Source: Streptomyces hawaiiensis
GTDB taxonomy: Bacteria; Actinomycetota; Actinomycetes; Streptomycetales; Streptomycetaceae
DNA: 64,000 bases
NCBI RefSeq assembly: GCF_004803895.1
Contig: NZ_CP021978.1
Span: forward strand, 8,308,001-8,372,000
Direction of reading: 5' to 3'
The position numbers and the translations under genes were made by a program. The notes below the pieces were generated by a model. It saw only the letters and a program-made list of their open reading frames with translations, did not search any database and had not been told where the DNA came from. Shown in pieces: positions 33,364 through 40,554 of the stretch; the first letter of the stretch is position 1; every line of letters begins with the position of its first letter.

Positions 33364-35760
33364 CTACCGGTCCTGAACCCCGGGAACCCGGACGTCCACC
33401 ACGCACACGTCGTCCCGCCGCTCGTCGGGCAGCATCCGCGCGAGCAGCGGCCCCAGCGACCCGGGCCCGTCGCCGTGCGGAGCCGCCACCGCCTCGGCGA
33501 GCTGCTCCAGACCCCGGTCGATGCTGTCGGGCGGATGCTCGACCAGGCCGTCGGTGTACAGGATGAGCCGGTCGCCCGGGTCGAGACGGCACTCCGCCTC
33601 CTGGTAGACCGGTGTGGCGGTCGCCCCGAGCAGCATGCCGCTGGGACGGCCCAGATACCGCGCCTCGCCGTCACGCAGCAGCAGCGGCGGGGGGTGCCCC
33701 GCCTGGGCCCAGACCAGGCGCCGACGGCGGGGGTCGTAGCGGGCGAGCACCATCGTGGCGCTCGCGTGGGAGTCGCGTGAGTGCAGCAGCAGCGTGTTCA
33801 GCCGGGCGAGCGCGCCGGTCAGCGACGAGCCCGTGATGACCATGCCCTTCGCGGTGAACCGGAGCTGGGCCATCGTGGCCACGGCGTCGACGCCGTGCCC
33901 GGCGACATCACCGACCACCAGCAGCGCGTCCCCGTCGGGCAGTTCGATGGCGCTGAACCAGTCACCGCCGACGTGCACACCCGACTGGGCCGGGAGATAG
34001 GCCACCTCGACCCGCAGGCCGGCCAGGTGCACGGGCCGGTTGGCCATCGGCAGCAGCGCGTGCTGGAGCCGGGAGGCCAGGGTCCGCTCGGCCTGGAGCA
34101 CGTCGTGCTGCGTCAGGATCGCCCGCTCGCTCGCGACCAGGGCCAGCTCCGCCCGCCGCCGGGCGGTCATGTCCTGCACGAAGCCGTGCACCTCGACGGG
34201 CGTTCCGTGCCGGTCGGCCACCGCCTCGGCCGCCAGCCGCAGATGCCGGATGCCGCCGCTCGTCCGGATCCGGAACGGGACGTCGAACGCCCGCCCGTCG
34301 TGGAGGAGTTCAGTGACGGCGCGCGTCAGCGCGGGTGTGTCCTCGGGCAGCGCGAGCTCCGGCACCTCGGGCAGGGGCACCGGGCCGTGCGCCGGGTCCC
34401 GGCCGACCAGGGAGAACACCTGGGTCGACCAAGAGGCCTCCCGCGTCGTCAGGTTCCAGTTCGCCCAGCCGAGATTGCCCAGCCGCTGCAGGTCCGCCAG
34501 CCGCTGCTCCTGCCGGTCGGAGGAGCCGTGCCGGATCCACGAGACGACGAGGGCGTCGCCCAGGGGCGCCACCCGTGCCTTGTACACGGACAGCTGGGCG
34601 TCCCCCGCCACGACCTCCTCGTGCGCGAACGGCTCACCCTCGTACGCCTCCCCGGTGGCCAGCACCCGCAGGCAGCCCTGCCACAGCGGCTCCGCCGCCA
34701 GGGCCGGCCGCAGCTCCAGCAGCCGCCGCCCGGCCGGCTCCTCACCGGTGCGGTCCAGCAGGTCCCCCACCTGGGCGGTCGCGGCCTCCACCCGGAAGTC
34801 CTCGGTCTCGCCCGTCGCGGCCCTCAGCGGCGTGAGCAGCATCGCCGCGACCGGCAGCGCCTCGAACAGCGCCTGCACCGCGTCCGTGGCGGCGTCGGCC
34901 TCGCGCTCGGGCGCGGCATCGAAGGCGCGCAGCCGGCCGGCGCACAGCGCGATGACGCCCCTCAGATGGGCGCGGTCGCGCGGGGTGAACACCCCGGCCC
35001 GGCCGCGCAGTACGCCGATGCAGACCTCGGCCGAGCCCGCGGCGAGCACGGGCAGCCAGGCACGCGAGCGCCACCGGTCGGGAGGGTCGCCGATGAGCAC
35101 GTACCGCCGCACGTCCGAGGCGAAGTCCTCCAGCCAGCGTGGCTCGCCCGATCGCAGCGCGTCCAGCTCCGCCATCGCGCTCACCGGCGGCACCTGGAAC
35201 CACTGGGCGGCCAGTGTGTCGTCGATGCCCGCGTGCCCGGCCATCTCGAGGCCGCCGTCGGGCCTGCGTGCGTAGATCAGGATCGCGTCCGCCGACATGT
35301 CGGGGCCGAGATGCTCCAGCAGGCACCGGGCGAGGTCGTCCGGTGTCATCACCCGAACGAGGGCCTGGCCGAGGCGGGCCAGGGCAGCGGTGACGTCGTC
35401 CGGCGCGGCTGACCGCTCCAGGGCCGCCGCCCCGGAGTCGTAAGCCTCGACGCCGGGGGGTTCGCTCGCCCCGCCGGGGCCGGACGGTGTGGGCGCGAGA
35501 GCGCCCAGGGTGATCCAGCACTCCTCCAGCAGGGAGCGGCGGGCGGCCTTGGCCCGCTGGAGCAGCTGCTCGCCCGCCGCGTCGACGGAACACCCGCTCA
35601 GCGCCATCACCGCGCCCTTGGCCCGTTCCACGACAGCCGACGTGGCCGCCTGGTCGCGCAGCCGGTCCAGTTCGGCACGCTGCCGGGCGACGATCTTGGC
35701 CAGTTCGACCAGGTCCGGTGCGGCACCGGGCTGCGCCGGCGTCACGGGCTCGCTCGTCAC
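33364..35760 (-). CDS. ANTAR-GAF-PAS-SpoIIE-type serine phosphatase
   Basis: The 798-residue soluble protein (GTG 35760; GTG 35778 possible) starts with an ANTAR-like helical segment (VVERAKGAVMALSGCSVDAAGEQLL, about 40-80). A GAF-like region (about 130-280), two PAS-like regions (about 290-420 and 430-545) and a C-terminal PP2C SpoIIE domain follow, with VGGDWFSAIELPDG, VVGDVAGHGVDAVATMA and YTDGLVEHP. Such enzymes dephosphorylate anti-sigma antagonists or respond to small ligands. The usual HATPase kinase domain is absent. ANTAR domains bind RNA hairpins, an unusual partner for a phosphatase. Confidence 0.85.
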   Translation of the reverse strand: MTSEPVTPAQPGAAPDLVELAKIVARQRAELDRLRDQAATSAVVERAKGAVMALSGCSVDAAGEQLLQRAKAARRSLLEECWITLGALAPTPSGPGGASEPPGVEAYDSGAAALERSAAPDDVTAALARLGQALVRVMTPDDLARCLLEHLGPDMSADAILIYARRPDGGLEMAGHAGIDDTLAAQWFQVPPVSAMAELDALRSGEPRWLEDFASDVRRYVLIGDPPDRWRSRAWLPVLAAGSAEVCIGVLRGRAGVFTPRDRAHLRGVIALCAGRLRAFDAAPEREADAATDAVQALFEALPVAAMLLTPLRAATGETEDFRVEAATAQVGDLLDRTGEEPAGRRLLELRPALAAEPLWQGCLRVLATGEAYEGEPFAHEEVVAGDAQLSVYKARVAPLGDALVVSWIRHGSSDRQEQRLADLQRLGNLGWANWNLTTREASWSTQVFSLVGRDPAHGPVPLPEVPELALPEDTPALTRAVTELLHDGRAFDVPFRIRTSGGIRHLRLAAEAVADRHGTPVEVHGFVQDMTARRRAELALVASERAILTQHDVLQAERTLASRLQHALLPMANRPVHLAGLRVEVAYLPAQSGVHVGGDWFSAIELPDGDALLVVGDVAGHGVDAVATMAQLRFTAKGMVITGSSLTGALARLNTLLLHSRDSHASATMVLARYDPRRRRLVWAQAGHPPPLLLRDGEARYLGRPSGMLLGATATPVYQEAECRLDPGDRLILYTDGLVEHPPDSIDRGLEQLAEAVAAPHGDGPGSLGPLLARMLPDERRDDVCVVDVRVPGVQDR

Positions 35761-35858
35761 GCGTTGAGCATTGCACACCTGGCCCGATTCGAAGACCGCC
35801 TTGTGCGCACGGACTTCCCATCGGTCCCAGGAAACCCGCCGGTCACACCAGCCTCGCG

Positions 35859-35877
35859 GGTGACTGTTTCAGTCACC
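35859..35877 (-). terminator. Stem-loop at the end of the monooxygenase-domain gene
   Basis: GGTGACT (35859-35865) pairs with AGTCACC (35871-35877) around a 5-nt loop and overlaps the stop codon of the minus-strand gene. Confidence 0.35.
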
Positions 35878-36468
35878 GTCGTGCGGATACAGCCACAGCC
35901 GCAGCAGCCGGCTGAGCCGCGGCATCACCAGATACGTCAGCAGCGGCAGCAGCACCAGCGGGAAGACGGCGGCCCGCAGGGGCAGCGGCCAGCCTGTGGT
36001 GTGAGGAGTCACCAGCCACTGGATGAGCAGGGTGAAGGGGTAGGCGCCGAGGAAGGTCGTGAGGACCATCTTCCATCGGGGCGGGGCCTGCACGGCGGTG
36101 CCCGGGAGGCTGAACCAGGACTCCATCCCGGTGGTCGACTGGCGCTCGCTGCTGACCTCGGTGGCGATGTCCTCGATCCGCCGGTGCCAGTGCGCGCGCT
36201 CCTCGGATTCCAGCCAGGCGGCGAGCCGGTGCTGATCGGACCAGCGCAGCACCGCGTGGTAGCGGTGGCCGTCCTCGGGCGTGAGCCAGGAGACACCCTC
36301 GTTGCCCGGGAACTGTCTGGCGCAGCGGGTGATGCCGTGCGTCCACTCCTCGAACCGCTGCTCCCGGCCGGGGCGCACCTGCCAGGTCAGGACGGTGGTC
36401 ACCGGCGCGCCGCGCCGGGCTGTGGTGGTGCTCATTCCCCCACGGGTGCCACGCGCGGCGCCGGTCAT
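35869..36468 (-). CDS. Antibiotic biosynthesis monooxygenase-domain membrane protein
   Basis: The 199-residue protein has an N-terminal ABM dimeric barrel (TTVLTWQVRPGREQRFEEW, then HRYHAVLRWSDQHRLAAWLES) of about 110 residues. Two membrane helices near 135-190 (VLTTFLGAYPFTLLIQWLV and AAVFPLVLLPLLTYLVM) follow. This fusion is known in actinomycetes but its role is not. ATG 36468 is listed; ATG 36435 (MSTTTARRG) is an alternative. The gene upstream on the same strand ends 11 bp away and may share a transcript. Confidence 0.78.
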   Translation of the reverse strand: MTGAARGTRGGMSTTTARRGAPVTTVLTWQVRPGREQRFEEWTHGITRCARQFPGNEGVSWLTPEDGHRYHAVLRWSDQHRLAAWLESEERAHWHRRIEDIATEVSSERQSTTGMESWFSLPGTAVQAPPRWKMVLTTFLGAYPFTLLIQWLVTPHTTGWPLPLRAAVFPLVLLPLLTYLVMPRLSRLLRLWLYPHDGD

Positions 36469-36478
36469 GCCCGGCGGT

Positions 36479-36859
36479 TCACGGCTGGCGGTTCGCCTCC
36501 ACCAGGGCCTGGGTCACCGCCCGGACGCTGCGTGCGATGTGCTGGAGCTGCATGACCTCGGCCGCGTACAGCTTGATCGTGTGCTCGATGACCCCCTCGT
36601 GCAGGCCGAGCCCGGGCAGGTCGGCGCGGGCGGTCTGCAGGGCGGTGCGGGCGACCCGGATCTCGTTCTGGACCTGGATCTGGGCATGCCGCGCGAGGAG
36701 GACGGGGTGCCGGATGAACACGGGATATCCGGCGTAGCGCGTGGGCACCAGCTCGCGCAGCCACTTGGCCGCCGAGCGCTCCCAGTCGTAGCTCCCGGGG
36801 GTCTTGACCTGGCAGGGCCAGTCCGGGCTGATGCGCGTGGTCGTCAGGGGCATGATCAT
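36479..36859 (-). CDS. Uncharacterised 126-residue protein
   Basis: The protein starts MIMPLTTTRISPDWPC and is largely helical, with ERSAAKWLRELVPTRYAGYPVFIRHP and an LQTARADLPGL helix. It has one Cys and no membrane helix. I do not recognise a family. It is followed 11 bp later by the ABM-domain gene, suggesting a two-gene operon. Codon use is normal for the window. ATG 36853 is an alternative start. Confidence 0.62.
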   Translation of the reverse strand: MIMPLTTTRISPDWPCQVKTPGSYDWERSAAKWLRELVPTRYAGYPVFIRHPVLLARHAQIQVQNEIRVARTALQTARADLPGLGLHEGVIEHTIKLYAAEVMQLQHIARSVRAVTQALVEANRQP

Positions 36860-36902
36860 CGCTCTCGGGTGTGCGGCGTCGTGAGGGTGGACGACGAGTC
36901 GG

Positions 36903-36936
36903 GGCGGCCCCGGCCTAGGGGATGGCCGGGGCCGCC
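36903..36936. terminator. Strong GC stem-loop
   Basis: A perfect 13-bp stem (GGCGGCCCCGGCC 36903-36915 with GGCCGGGGCCGCC 36924-36936) and an 8-nt loop lie in the 283-bp spacer between the uncharacterised gene and the RpiR gene, both on the minus strand; it probably terminates the rpiR transcript. Confidence 0.7.
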
Positions 36937-37054
36937 ACGAACACCCGGGACGCCGGAGTGGGTAGGACCCGGCTCCACGGGTGCGGAACGGATCCGGAAC
37001 TGCCGGGTCGCGATCCGTGAGCAGTATTTATATATGCCAACCGGTTTGCAAGGA

Positions 37055-37072
37055 GCATGAAAACATTCATGC
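37055..37072. promoter_or_regulatory. Dyad in an AT-rich patch downstream of rpiR
   Basis: GCATGAA-AACA-TTCATGC is a perfect 7-bp inverted repeat. It sits in an unusually AT-rich stretch (37020-37070, including TTTATATAT) within the 283-bp spacer. It may be an operator or promoter region, but no gene on either strand clearly starts here. A plus-strand ATG at 37057 with AAGGAG ahead would read into the antisense of rpiR. Confidence 0.35.
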
Positions 37073-37113
37073 GTGCTTTGTTGTGGATGGTCCCCATGTG
37101 TCGTGCACCGCGC

Positions 37114-37158
37114 GCCGCTCAGTCCCTGAGAAAGGAAGCCGCTCAGTCCCTGAGAAAG
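37114..37158. repeat. Tandem duplication across the rpiR stop codon
   Basis: A 21-nt unit is repeated exactly at 37114-37134 and 37138-37158 (period 24). The copy at 37138-37158 holds the last codons and stop of the RpiR gene. Each unit contains the dyad CTCAG-TCC-CTGAG. It looks like a small slippage duplication that left the gene's end intact. Confidence 0.75.
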
Positions 37159-38060
37159 AACTGGTGCTGGTCGGCGACCTGCTCGTACCCCTCCAGCCGC
37201 GCCTGCGTCCGCTCCGGATCCGCGTCCGTCATGGCCTGCAGCAGAGCCGAGCACATCACGCCCGGGGCCGCGTAGGAGTCGAAGACCAGTCGCGATCCGG
37301 TCCCGATGGCGAAGACGACGTCGGCCTCGTCCGCGAGCGGCCCGAGCGCCAGGTCGGTGATCAGGGCGACCTTGAGCCCGGCGCCCCGCGCGACCCGCAC
37401 GGCCGTCAGGGTCTCCTGTGCGTGCCGGGGCATGGAGAACGCCAGCACCCATGTACCACCCGCCTCACGCGACTGCAGCAGCGCGTCGTAGGCGACGCTC
37501 CCGCCCCGCGTCACGAGCCGTACGTCCGGATGGATCCGGCGGGCGGCGTAGGCGAAGTACTCGGCGAGAGAGACGGAGATGCGCAGCCCGAGGACCGTCA
37601 GCGGGGTGGACGACGAGAGCTTGCGGCCGACGTCGATGACCACGTTCGGATCGGCCAGGTCCCGGCGCAGGTTCTCCAGGTTCTCGATCTCGGCGTCGAC
37701 CGCCGCCTGCAGTTCGTTGCCGTGCGTCTCCTCGGCCGGGCCGCCGGCGAGGGTGCCCAGCGCGATCGACTGGAGCTTCTCCCGCAGCGCCGGGTAACCG
37801 CTGAAGCCGACCGCCGCGGCGAACCGCGTCACCGAGGGCTGGCTGACGCCGACCCGGTCCGCGAGATCCGTGATCGACAGGAACGCCGCCTCGGTGATGT
37901 GCTCGATCAGGTACTGCGCGATGCGCCGCTGCCCCGGGGACAGCCTGGGCCGGTCGAAAAGTGCCCTGAGCTGGGCGGACGGGGAGACCTCCGCTTCGGG
38001 GGCGGTCTTCCCCGAGGTGATCGCGGATGCCTGTGCGCGTGCCTGCTGCGGCGATGGCAC
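37143..38060 (-). CDS. RpiR/MurR-family regulator
   Basis: GTG 38060 is chosen because GAAGGAGG precedes it by 7 nt (GTG 38084 is longer but has no site), giving 305 residues. The N-terminal HTH_6 domain (about 30-105) has LSPGQRRIAQYLIEH, FLSITDLADRVGVSQPSVTRFAAAVGF. A C-terminal SIS sugar-phosphate-binding domain (about 140-290) has LTVLGLRISVSLAEYFAYAA and VLAFSMPRH. Such proteins sense phosphosugars. No sugar operon is adjacent, so its targets are elsewhere or are only itself. Confidence 0.88.
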   Translation of the reverse strand: MPSPQQARAQASAITSGKTAPEAEVSPSAQLRALFDRPRLSPGQRRIAQYLIEHITEAAFLSITDLADRVGVSQPSVTRFAAAVGFSGYPALREKLQSIALGTLAGGPAEETHGNELQAAVDAEIENLENLRRDLADPNVVIDVGRKLSSSTPLTVLGLRISVSLAEYFAYAARRIHPDVRLVTRGGSVAYDALLQSREAGGTWVLAFSMPRHAQETLTAVRVARGAGLKVALITDLALGPLADEADVVFAIGTGSRLVFDSYAAPGVMCSALLQAMTDADPERTQARLEGYEQVADQHQFFLRD

Positions 38061-38213
38061 CGGTGCGCCTCCTTCGTCTCCCACGGACGTTCAACATAGC
38101 TCACACCGTGGTGACCAGGGCTTCTTCGGACAGCATGAGCGGCCCGCCGCGGGGATACCCGTACGCCGGGTGGGAACCCGCCGTCGCACACGACCTTGAG
38201 AGGAGCCACCGGC

Positions 38214-38375
38214 ATGACCGTCCCCGAGGAGAACCGGCCCAAGACGCAGGCCACCGACGAGCTGCTGGAACAGCAGGACGAGAACCGCTCCCGGCCGCCG
38301 GGCGGGACCGGCCGCACGATGCGCGAGGCCCTGGAGGAGGCCGCGGTGCGCCCCGGCGACTACGACGACCGGTAG
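38214..38375 (+). CDS. Small conserved-type hydrophilic protein (53 residues)
   Basis: An ATG at 38214 with GAGAGGAG upstream opens a 53-residue protein rich in acidic and charged residues, starting MTVPEENRPKTQATDELLEQ and ending AAVRPGDYDDR. It is probably disordered or helical. The well-placed SD and charged composition support it as a real gene. Function unknown. Confidence 0.55.
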   Translation: MTVPEENRPKTQATDELLEQQDENRSRPPGGTGRTMREALEEAAVRPGDYDDR

Positions 38376-38431
38376 GGCATCGCCCCGGCCACCGCAATCG
38401 AATCGACGACGCTTCCGGCAGGTGAGACGGC

Positions 38432-38833
38432 ATGGGCGCGCTGAGTGCGCTGGAACAGACCCTGGAGAACCGTTGGGACGCGCTGTGGGCGCGGCTCCTC
38501 GACAAGGAACCGGTCGAGGTCCTCGACGCCCTGCGACGCGAATGCGACGACAACGCCGTCGTGTGCCGTGAGGGCCGCGTCATGGTCCCCAACGCCTACG
38601 ACGTGGAACTGCCCGACGACGTACACGACCATCTGACCCGCACCGGCACCGATGTGGGCCAGGCCCTCACCGACAGCCTCTGCCGCCACGCGGAACGCCG
38701 CGGCTACGAATTCGCCGGCCCGCTGGCGGTCCACGTGGCGAGGTGCCCCGACGTACCCAACGGCCGCTACCGGGTGGCCGGCCGGGTCATGGCCCACGTG
38801 AGCGCGGACGGGTTCTTCTACGCGACCCACTGA
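38432..38833 (+). CDS. Stand-alone DUF3662 (FhaA N-terminal-like) protein
   Basis: The 133-residue protein resembles the N-terminal domain of FhaA: ALSALEQTLENRWDALWARL, EVLDALRRECDDNAVVCREG then RVMVPNAYDVELPDD. In FhaA this domain precedes an FHA domain that binds phosphothreonine peptides and links cell-wall regulation to PknB-type kinases. Here the FHA part is missing altogether: the ORF stops normally and no FHA remnant follows. It may compete with FhaA for the domain's partner. Confidence 0.8.
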   Translation: MGALSALEQTLENRWDALWARLLDKEPVEVLDALRRECDDNAVVCREGRVMVPNAYDVELPDDVHDHLTRTGTDVGQALTDSLCRHAERRGYEFAGPLAVHVARCPDVPNGRYRVAGRVMAHVSADGFFYATH

Positions 38834-38853
38834 CGCACGCCGCGCCGCAGCAC

Positions 38854-40533
38854 TCAACGGCGATACAACGTGATCGAGTGCCCGACGTCGTCCACGGGGC
38901 GGCTGCTGCCGAGCAAAGCGGCCAGCCGCCCCGTGGCTTTCGCGGCCGCCGAGTCCGACACGGCCAGCAGTCCCCGCACCTCACGGACCGGCACCCGCCG
39001 GGGATCCGAGGCCTCGATGCCGTAGAAGGACGGGACACCACTGCCCTTGTACACGAGCCACACCCGCTCGCCCGGATAGCGCTCGCGCAGCCGGTCCGCG
39101 AGCCGCCCGAGATCCTGCCCCCAGTCCACGTTCGAGTCGTGCAACCACTCCCGGGTCCTGCCCGGCCCCCCGAACGCCTCGTTGGAGTACGGCAGATACC
39201 AGGGACAGGCCCGCGCCGAACTGACGGCGGCGAACGCCACCAGCACGCCCACCGCCACGGACGCCCACCGCCGCCGCACCAGGAGCAAGCACCCCGCCGC
39301 CACCGCGAGGAACAGCGGCAGGAACACCGCGTACCGGGTCCCGAAGTCCCGGGCCAACTGCATGGCCGCCGCCAGCAGCACCAGCGGAGCGGCCAGCACA
39401 TAGGGCGCGGCGGGCCGCAGCCGCCGGACCGCGACCATGGCCGGGGCACCCCCGGCCCACAGCGCGAGCATCCCCAGCGGCGTCTTCACCAGCAGCGCGG
39501 CCGGCAGGTAGTACCAGAGCGAGCCGTCGTAGAGCCGCCCGAACAGAAACCCCTGCCACGGCCGGTTCTCCAGCCCGAACTGCACGCGCATCCCGTCCCG
39601 GTAGGCCTCCGGGAACGGCATCATCCCGACCAGCAGCCCCCGCAGCCCGCGCACCACGGGCACATGCTGTTCCGGAGTCCAGCGCAGCCGGGGATCGACC
39701 ATCAGATACGTGACCCACACGACGGCGACCGCGGCCAAGGCCACACCGCCCGCCGCAGCCACGGCCCGGCGCCGGCTGTCTCCGGACGCCTGCCACACGG
39801 ACACCGCGGCCAGCGCCATCAGCACGGGCACAGCGGGCAGCGTACTCATCTTCGTGGCCAGCGCGGCGCCCAGCGCCGCCCCTGCGAGCGGCACGTACAG
39901 CCGCGGTCTCCGGCGCGCCCGCCACAGCAGCCACGCCGACGTCAGGGCGAACCCGGCGGCCGGCACATCGAGTGTGGCGAGCGAACCGTGGGCGATGACG
40001 TCGGGGGAGAAGCAGTACAGCGCGAGGGCGGCCAACCCCGCGACGTGCCCGGCCAGTTCACGGGCGAAGGCGAACACCACCAGCCCGAACGACAGCGTCA
40101 GCGCGATCACCGGAAGGCGGGCCCAGAGCATCAGCCGCCACGGATCGTTCCCCGACTCGTACAGCAGGTGCCGGCCCAACTGCCCCTGGTCCCCGGCAAA
40201 GGCCGGGTCGATCTGCGGATCCGCGAGGGCCACCCCCGCACCGATGAGCAGCTTGCCGAGCGGCGGATGCTCGGGGTTGTGCCGCAGCCGGTGCTCGTGC
40301 ACGTACTCCGCCGCCGCGCCCACGTACACCGGTTCGTCGATCGTCGGTGTCTGCCGCACGGCGGTCGTGACCATCGCGAAGGCCATCTGGGCGAGCAGCA
40401 CGGCCACCAGGAGCGGCACCGGCCACCGCCTGCCGGACCGGCGTGCGTCGTCCGCCGGCACCGGGGGCGAGATCGACACCGGCCGGGGAACGGCGGGAGC
40501 GATCCAGAGGTCCCTCATGGACCCACTCTGCAT
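38854..40533 (-). CDS. GT39/ArnT-like dolichyl-phosphate-mannose-type glycosyltransferase
   Basis: The 559-residue membrane protein has about eleven helices. The first periplasmic loop has TPTIDEPVYVGAAAEYV (the acidic DE motif of GT-C enzymes) and HNPEHPPLGKLL, as in PMT/ArnT enzymes. The large loop before the C-terminus has NVDWGQDLGRLADRL. It should use a polyprenyl-phosphate sugar outside the membrane to glycosylate protein or lipid. It is a single-gene unit next to the PAP2 phosphatase on the same strand, 21 bp apart. Confidence 0.85.
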   Translation of the reverse strand: MQSGSMRDLWIAPAVPRPVSISPPVPADDARRSGRRWPVPLLVAVLLAQMAFAMVTTAVRQTPTIDEPVYVGAAAEYVHEHRLRHNPEHPPLGKLLIGAGVALADPQIDPAFAGDQGQLGRHLLYESGNDPWRLMLWARLPVIALTLSFGLVVFAFARELAGHVAGLAALALYCFSPDVIAHGSLATLDVPAAGFALTSAWLLWRARRRPRLYVPLAGAALGAALATKMSTLPAVPVLMALAAVSVWQASGDSRRRAVAAAGGVALAAVAVVWVTYLMVDPRLRWTPEQHVPVVRGLRGLLVGMMPFPEAYRDGMRVQFGLENRPWQGFLFGRLYDGSLWYYLPAALLVKTPLGMLALWAGGAPAMVAVRRLRPAAPYVLAAPLVLLAAAMQLARDFGTRYAVFLPLFLAVAAGCLLLVRRRWASVAVGVLVAFAAVSSARACPWYLPYSNEAFGGPGRTREWLHDSNVDWGQDLGRLADRLRERYPGERVWLVYKGSGVPSFYGIEASDPRRVPVREVRGLLAVSDSAAAKATGRLAALLGSSRPVDDVGHSITLYRR

Positions 40534-40554
40534 CAGCCCCCGCCGTAGAAGGCG

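Noticed and set aside
37057..37275. Plus-strand ORF with AAGGAG ahead, reading into the antisense of rpiR
   Set aside because: The translation is low-complexity and most of it lies opposite RpiR coding sequence; the SD may be chance in an AT-rich patch.
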